A stretch of DNA of 64,000 nt. Origin: Hygrocybe punicea (taxonomy: Eukaryota > Basidiomycota > Agaricomycetes > Agaricales > Hygrophoraceae). Each line of letters begins with the position of its first letter. Position 1 is the stretch's first letter. A program made the translations under genes and the position numbers. The notes below the pieces were generated by a model. The model saw only the letters and a program-made list of their open reading frames with translations, had not been told where the DNA came from and searched no databases. Of this stretch, positions 57,301 to 64,000 are shown one piece after another. The DNA is taken from assembly GCA_963556145.1 (NCBI GenBank), contig OY744469.1, positions 2,232,001 through 2,296,000 of the forward strand. The letters run 5' to 3'.

Positions 57301-57391
57301 TCAAAGTACTCCAGAGCAGCTGATGCGAAGAGCGATTTTGGGTGTGGGAAGTCAGAATTGTTGTGGATGATCTCGAATTCCTCTAAATCCA
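51317..57391 (-). CDS. DDX60/Ski2-like superfamily 2 RNA helicase
   Basis: Minus strand from ATG 57391 (MDLEEFEIIHNNSDFPHPKS) through many exons to the stop at 51317, about 1750 residues. The N-terminal third is the DDX60-specific region (QPVPLIATRTHTTSKSTCLL; LLYGFIVHCVLLDEISVHER). The helicase core follows: Q-like FEPDAWQREVLDCI; motif I APTSAGKT (about 54679-54702); VLVYVAPTKALVTQIAAEVY; motif II DEIH in IILDEIHSIG (54226-54237); TVWESILLLAPCPI; IAVHHAGMNKRYRSLVER; and motif VI QCAGRAGRRGYDL (about 52626-52670). The last exon (52618-51317) is the alpha-helical Ski2-type tail. Human DDX60 promotes RIG-I-like antiviral signalling and viral RNA decay; fungal homologues are uncharacterised, so an RNA-surveillance role is inference. 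All core motifs appear intact. Confidence 0.85.
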
Positions 57392-57884
57392 TTGTGTGAA
57401 ATGACCTTCCAAAAGACAAGAGGGAAAGACGACCAGAGGGGGACGCTACCACTGATGGATGAAGAAAGCTCTTGGCCTCGCGGTTTCGTGGCGGCGCGCA
57501 GCAATTTTTACGTTGGACGCCCACAAGGACAAACGCCGATTATCGCCAATTCAGATCTCCCGATTTTGCTTTACTCAAGCCGCAGGCTCCCTCCTGACAA
57601 TACACAGAGTGTAATTCAACACCAGACATCGGGGGTGATGCTCTAGCAAAGTAATTATAAGTATCTTGTAGCAGGCGATTCTGATTAGGCTGGATCGAAC
57701 CTGACTTATTCAAAAGCAAGTTGTGATCCAAACCAGGACCAAATCCGAGTCAGGACCTTATTTGACCAAATAAATCAGGGCTTGTGCACGCAAATAAATT
57801 TCACCAGCGCTTCGCAATTGGTATAGTACAGAGCAGAATTGTAATTACATGGCGCAAACTAAACAAGACACACAAAATGTTTCA
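57392..57884. other. Promoter/intergenic region between helicase and RhoGEF
   Basis: About 490 bp containing the upstream region of the helicase gene and the 3' end of the RhoGEF gene (same strand). No gene seen; frames here are short. Confidence 0.5.
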
Positions 57885-60800
57885 TCATGATCTCCAGGAC
57901 ATAGTGGGTCGTAGCTGAGGAGAATGAGGAGGGGAGGAAGATTGCGGGAAATAGGTCGAGGTAGACGGCGACGCTAAGGATCCAGGCAAATAGAGAGGAA
58001 TGGTGGGAATGAGCTCAAAGACGTGCTGAGTCACTGCTCTTAACGGCCTGGAGCCAGCTGGCCCCTCGATTTCAGGGTCTGTCATTACAGCGTGTACTCG
58101 TGCTTCCTGGCTTGGATGATCGATGCCGTCGGCTCCAGGTGTAGCCGCTACGTTTGAATGCAGTCCTCGCCCGTCCCAAAGGCAACGTATATCATGGCCA
58201 GGTATGATTTGTGCGAGGCGGCCTGTCTCGAGATGACGGACCTCGATAAACCGACTATCGAAGAGGAGGATATAAGGGTGGTGCAATGCTACATGTTCGG
58301 CTGTCCCTTCCCATTCGATGGTGCCCGTCGACCGACTTGGATCCCCGTGTTTGTCAACATAGAGGCCAAATTCTGCCAAAACCGAACAATTAAATCATTG
58401 CAGCATTTTCATATAGTCTAGGAGACCTGCCATTGTAGCAAAGTAGAAATTCATCGTCATTTGAACGGAACATGCCTAACGGGCGACAAGAGTCGCAACG
58501 TTTGGCCAACTTCTCCTGCCGAGGATCATCTCTTTGAGGTATTGTCACGCTTCTGAAACTGGAAGAGCCATGATGTGAATTGTGATAAACGATTGAAGAA
58601 AAGTGGCACATACTCAGTCAGGTCCATGATCTCGAAACCCTTCGCGCACAGAATCGCAATCTTGGCCTTCAAGAAGATAAGATCGAATGATTCAGATGGT
58701 AGGGAAAAGTCCTAAATGATAATCGATCGATGAAAGGCATGGATACTGGACACCGGTTATTGCATACCCTGTAGATCCTGAACCACTCCGACCTTGGTGC
58801 ACGGAAGCCGAGACGAGAAGCGAATCCAGCGGGGGGGTTTGTTCTCTCGTTGATATTGTCGATTACAGGCTCAAGTACACGGAATACACTTTCAAGCTTT
58901 CATCATCCAAGGCTCGTTAGGGTGCCAGAACGGGAAATGATAACTTCGAGCTCACATGCTTCTTCTTCATGTAAATCACAAGTGTACGTCCATGGAGGTT
59001 ACCAACACAGAAGAAATGTACATCCTTCGTGCCATTGAGCTTCTGAGGGGTCTGGGAGGTATGAGAACTTTGCGGTGATGACGGTACAAGTGCTTCCATG
59101 TGATATGCGAACAGGGACTGTTGGATGGATCGTCAACGAAGAGCGCGTCCAGTATATATGATAGCGCTACGAACCTTGTCCGCCAACACGAGGAAAATAC
59201 CAAAATCCTCCAGCATAGCACACTGTGTAACCATCTTGAGATGAAGCACACGACGCATAGCTGCACGACAAGATGTCAAATTCCGTTCAGGATTAGACTG
59301 GTCCGGAGAAACTCACATCTGGAATCATGGCGGAAACCAATCCAGACGCCCTCGGAGCATCCGATAGCGACGAGGCCACGCCCATCCGGAGTATCTGCAT
59401 TCATCCAACATCAGTTGGAGAACGGAAATAGAAAAGCGAGACGAACTAAATGGTACTGAGCAAGTAACTTTGCCAGTGAATGAATTCTCGTGATTCCAGG
59501 ACGGTGCGGGCGTTCCAGCGCGTATTGAAGGAACCAGGAATGTATCAATGCTAAGTGTTTCAACTTCAAAGACCTTGTTTGATTCTTGAACAACCTTCCG
59601 CAGTCCGATTGCCTCTTCCAGCTTCTGTTTCCATTCTGCTCGGACTGTATTTGAATCAGCGAATATCGTGTACAGACCACCAAGTCTCCCATTGTGATGA
59701 ATAGTGCAGGGGAAAACCGCACGAGCATCTACGGCGCTTTCAGGAGACGTTGGCCCACTGGGCTGATTCGAATTGTCTCCGCCTGCTAGTAAACCACGTA
59801 GGCCAGTGCTACGCTGTGTAGGAGGATCCGTAAAGTTGGCTAACGTGAGAAGATCTAGGGGAATAGGCTGGAACGAGTCAAGTAGAGTCTCAACATCATG
59901 TAGGAGGACATACTCTTCTATACAAATGATATTTCATGAGGCCTTCCTTTTCCTTGGGTTTTGTGATAACAACTGGCAAGTAAATCAAATTTCATTTACC
60001 TATAATGACTGTGATAAAACTTACGGTAGTTATCGAAGAGAAGAACGAAAAGTTCAGTCCAGCCACTCCATTCGAAACCCGTATCTGGCTGGCGAAGAAG
60101 CTTGCCTGTATGGATGAGTGAACGATTCTCGTCAAGTAAATCCATGTCCTGTCGTTATCGTCAAAAAAAAAATGTAAATACCCGATGAGTTCAGCGCTCA
60201 CAATATATTCCCCGGACTTGAAGACGAGGTTAGAGTTATAACGCCACAATTCAACCTTTTGCTTTGCCGAATCAACACCTGGCTCCGATTCTTTCCCAAG
60301 AGCCTTGATTACATCGAGCACGTGGGGAATGGCGCTGCGATCTTCATGCCCTGCGGGTGTCCCGTCCAGAATATTCTTGAGCAGGAGTTCATACCGAAGT
60401 AGTCGAGGAATTGGCCGGTTGATGAAATTCTTCATGTCATGACGATGAGCGTCCGGATGCCGGATGCAATGCTACACAAAATGCTTGAGAAATGTGTTCG
60501 AACATGAGAGGGCAGAAATTACCTCTACAAATGCCTTAAAAGCGGGATTGGTAGCCATCTCATCGTCCACTCGATATGCCGCAATTGGGTAATTGGGTAT
60601 ATATTCCATATAGGCTTCTCTGAAGTTGAGCGTCGCATCGAACAAGACGGCGGTGATGGATCGAATGGTTGGATGCTCTTCCCTTTGGATATCGTGAAAT
60701 TGATCTACCAGTCGGCGGTGGTGAGCATGAAGTTCTGCAAAATTATGGAAGACATCATTGATAAAACTGTCAAGTCTTTCTCGGGGAATGATTGGTGGTT

Positions 60801-63800
60801 CCGCATTGCGAAGAGGTCGAATGAACATCTATGTTGCAAAAGGTGCGATGCGTTAGAATGAAAAGATTGTAGGATGGTGGACATACAAGATCAATGTTTT
60901 CTAAATCCTTCACATATGCCATCTCTCCCTTTATTAGCTCAAAAATGATGCTGACACATAGTCAGAACAAGAACAGCGCAAGAATGAAAAAGCTCTTACG
61001 ATTGTCGCTTGTTTTCTTCCTTTGTCAGGCTCTTCCTAATCTCCTGTGACACTAGATCTGCCCATTCCCACTTTCCCGTGACACCCTTTCCCATCGCAGA
61101 TTGGAAGGTCCGCAACTGAGCTACAGTTTGGAGGTTCTTTATCGCTTCAATAGCCTCCATCAAATAATCCGCGTCAGGGTTGCCAACGACGGTCTCATGG
61201 AAAATGGCTTCAAGAAGAACGGGGTACTTCTGCAGATGCTCAGATGGACGATTCAAGAAGTGCTTGAGGTCAAGACGAATAGACTCATGCTTGGCAGATT
61301 GTCGTGAACATTGCTGCGGGTGGAGGTTAGATCGAAGCATGCAAGATGATAAGGACATAAACTAACTTCGAGAAACAGTCGAAACTCAGGATTGTTCTCT
61401 ATCTCGTCCTTCATCCTCTTCTCGGCGAGCGGAAGATGGCCAACATAAATGGGATACGCCAGTCTGAACTCTGTCGCAGCGTCCAGGAAGATATCGCCTA
61501 TCCTTTTGATAACTGGCGCTTCTTCCCGCTGTCGTACATACATGACCTCGAGCAGTCGACGGTTGCATTCACGAAGATCAAGGATATTGCCAAACACGTC
61601 CTCGATGAATTCCTCAAGTCTATCCGGGCGTATGACGGGAGGATTGGCCATTCTGAGCTGCTTAATAAAACTCTACAAAGTTGAAATTCCGCAATTAACT
61701 CTCGGGAAACACTCAGTGGAAAGGTAACGAACCGCTTCCACCGTATCAAGATCTCGAACGTATTGTTCCTCCTTGCTGATAACCTTGTGAATGATACTGC
61801 ATCCTAGAGGTCAAATTTTACATGTGGATCAAACAATGATGGGGTCGTACGTTTGACGATTGATTTCGCTCTCAGGCAAGGACCCTAAAACCTCTTTTTC
61901 TACAGTGTTCGCCCAGTCTTTCTGTGATTCAAAGCAAAAATGAGTAAAACCCGTTTGTGATCCAAGTATGGTTCATACCGTTATTTGCTGCGGTTCCGGC
62001 TGCCTCTGGGAGGGACCCAAGAACGAGTTTCCCTGAAAAACAACGTCAGATATTCGGACGTACAACGAATAGTTGCAGTAACGTACTCGACGTGGACAGG
62101 CATATGAAAAGCAGGGAGGGCCTTCACCACAGCTGGAAGCATAGCATTTGGTTAACATGGTGATAACACCTGTTGGCAGCTCTTCTCTCTCTCGCGGTGC
62201 ATCAGATCCACCCTCCTCATCGTCCATGAACATATACACGTCTTCAACTCCATCTTGAAGTACACGGCCACCCCATTCCACTTCATAGAAGAACAGTTGG
62301 CTTTGGAGGCTGCGAGCGACCTGGAGAGCTGCTCGTCGGTCGCTGGTTGATACACCCTGATTGATGAGTAGTTCGCGTTGTATTTGTGATTGGATCGTCG
62401 ACTATGCAAATAATCCTGAGAGTCAGAACACCGGTTTCGAAAAAGACGTATATGTGGGTACTTACAACAATGTCCTTGCCGGTGAATGCGCGAGGGTATG
62501 GAATGCTCCCTTTGACGTGAGTTCCGCGAGGAACCTTGTCGCGCAACTGCACAGCTATATGCGACAACAGAGAGAAATTGATGAACCGGCTCTCATCCTC
62601 CTCGTCATCTTCCCAATATTCGTCGGCATCTTCATCATGGAGTTCCAGAGGGCCTCGGCCACGCATGGCCATCCCATCGCCAAGGTCGTCCGGGAAGTGT
62701 GACACATCGTAGAAATCTGCAACATTCGCACACGAACTCGTATGGCTCGCAGACCGGTCATGCGATTGGAGATATGGTAGGGTAGCGCGGTCCGAGCCGG
62801 TCCGGGAAATGTATGAACTGCTCGAGTTCTCGCGGTTGAGCGTTGTCGCAAAAGATGAGCTACGATCGAGGAAAGCCGCTGAAGATCCCGACGAAAACAG
62901 TCCAGTTTGCTCCGATGACACCCCAGACTCCATGGAAAAGGTACGATTGCCATAATCTAGTTGTTTTCAATTAGAATGCAGGAACGCAGAGATTTTTGAA
63001 CATACTGACAGGACGAGTTTCCCTCCAAAGATGCCGAAGGACTCATATCGAAGTATTCTCTGTTCGTCCGAGGCGGAGGCGGAGGCGGAGGTGGTGGAGG
63101 CGGAGGTGGTGGAACAGGGTTCGAGTTCATCTGTACAGGGGGAGCAGGAGAGTGAACTCGATGGCTAGGATCTGGACTACGATAATGGTGGATATCTGAC
63201 GGGTAATGATATCCGTTGAGAGGATTGGAAGTTTTCGAATCCGTATGTGCAATCACTCCATTTGGTGGGCTGAGACTGGTATTCTGAGTCGAAGCAAGTA
63301 TTTCAGCTGACTGAGTGGAAGAGTTTCCTGCGGTATTAATGGAGATGCGAAAACCTTCCCCTGGTGGCGAAGCCCATTCTGGATCGCTGTTGGGAAGGTT
63401 GGGGCTGGCATTGATAGGAATTGGGTAGTCCGAGATGATCACAGAGGAGACGTCCGCTCGACTACCATAAGGAGGAAGTTCGTCTGATTCGCTGATTTGC
63501 CCATCATTTGAAATGCCCCCCGGCGGCGGGGGGATCACCTTGCGACCACCAGTGGTAGCTTGCTTGAGGAGGTCTGATGAGCTGCTTGCATACGAAGCTG
63601 TGGTTTTGTTCCCTGGTCGAGCAGACATCCCAGGTTCGGTTCCCGGAAATTTGGAAATAGAATCAAGGGAGGAACGAGGAGAGGCACCTGGAGGTTGGGG
63701 AAGGGGTCGATATTTTCCCGGCGATTGTGATGGCGTTGACCGAAGATTCGGTGGGAGACTTTGTCGGGAATCGATTGAAGGCGAACCCGCACTGATTGTG

Positions 63801-64000
63801 GCTATGAACACAGGCTAAGGAATAATATCAAAGAGAAGAAACAACAGGGGGTTACGTACAAACTGCGGGTGAAGCTGGTGCAGCTATACTGGAGGTTCTG
63901 CTCAGTTCGCTAGCGGTATAAAAGTTGTAAAGGTCATCGTCGCCTCGCTCAGAGGGAGTAGGCTCTTCTGTAAAGACATTCCAGACTTCTGCGTACAACT
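57885..64000 (-). CDS. Rom2-type Rho guanine nucleotide exchange factor, DEP-DH-DH-PH-CNH (5' end outside window)
   Basis: Minus strand, open at 64000 (VWNVFTEEPTPSERGDDDLY). A disordered Pro/Ser region with a run of about 14 Pro (about 63070-63113) leads to a DEP-like domain (VPRGTHVKGSIPYPRAFTGK; QIQRELLINQG; about 62600-62200) and a Cys-rich motif (CYASSCGEGPPCFSYACPRR). A first DH module follows (VISKEEQYVRDLDTVE; FIEDVFGNILDLRECNRRLL; LQKYPVLLEAI; 61790-61000), then a second (IKGEMAYVKDLENIDL; FINDVFHNFAELHAHHRRLV; PRLLRYELLLKNIL; 60960-60220). PH (60200-59450) and CNH (59300-57890, ending PTMSWRS) complete it. Such proteins load GTP on Rho1, driving cell-wall glucan synthesis and actin polarity at the plasma membrane. 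The tandem DH is the notable point. A truncated copy is at 41518-43730. Confidence 0.87.

Noticed and set aside
1..64000. CRISPR arrays, bacterial operons, rRNA or tRNA genes
   Set aside because: No regularly spaced repeats, no Shine-Dalgarno-led operons, and no rRNA or cloverleaf tRNA noticed; the window is spliced eukaryotic DNA.

Overview
The window looks like nuclear DNA of a mushroom-forming basidiomycete (Agaricomycetes). Genes are dense and split by many short introns of roughly 45-90 nt. The gene set is fungal and animal-like (actin-related protein 2, a Rom2-type RhoGEF, an fmp52-like oxidoreductase, a Ytp1-like membrane protein). The transposon families (Crypton with a GCR1_C domain, Plavaka, LTR elements) and the solo-exon F-box protein style are typical of that class. 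All product names rest on reading the translated sequence and remembered family features; no search was run.

Layout. 1-594: C-terminal end of an unrecognised protein. 1421-3184: UBA/UBX protein. 5449-3761 (minus): F-box protein. 7448-9484: Ytp1-like membrane protein. 10602-37390: a tandem segmental duplication. Copy 2 (33941 onward) is compact: an fmp52-like gene, then a coiled-coil protein gene on the opposite strand. Copy 1 (10602-29172) has been invaded. A Crypton (11854-26509) sits just behind its fmp52 gene. A gag-bearing LTR element, A (13867-24444), sits inside the Crypton recombinase gene. A second LTR element, B (18698-24333), sits inside the 3' LTR of A. Copy 2 preserves the uninterrupted target site, so the Crypton ends can be read to the base. 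A Plavaka transposase remnant replaces most of the copy-1 coiled-coil gene, and a further DDE-type remnant (about 29190-32660) separates the two copies.

37407-50749 returns to ordinary genes: a MYND zinc-finger protein divergent from the coiled-coil gene, two membrane proteins of unknown role, a truncated RhoGEF paralogue, arp2, pyridoxal kinase and a DUF4436 membrane protein with a predicted 12-nt micro-exon. 51317-57391 (minus) is a large DDX60/Ski2-like helicase. 57885-64000 (minus) is a RhoGEF with DEP, two DH modules, PH and CNH, open at the right edge.

The functional genes do not form one pathway, although the RhoGEF (Rho1 and cell-wall signalling) and Arp2 (branched actin) are both morphogenesis genes. 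The most unusual part is the transposon nest. LTR elements A and B share an 18-nt tRNA-type primer binding site and a motif before the 3' LTR. The sequence just 3' of that primer site differs between them, yet in each it is the exact reverse complement of a segment in the same element's own LTR (12 nt and 15 nt).
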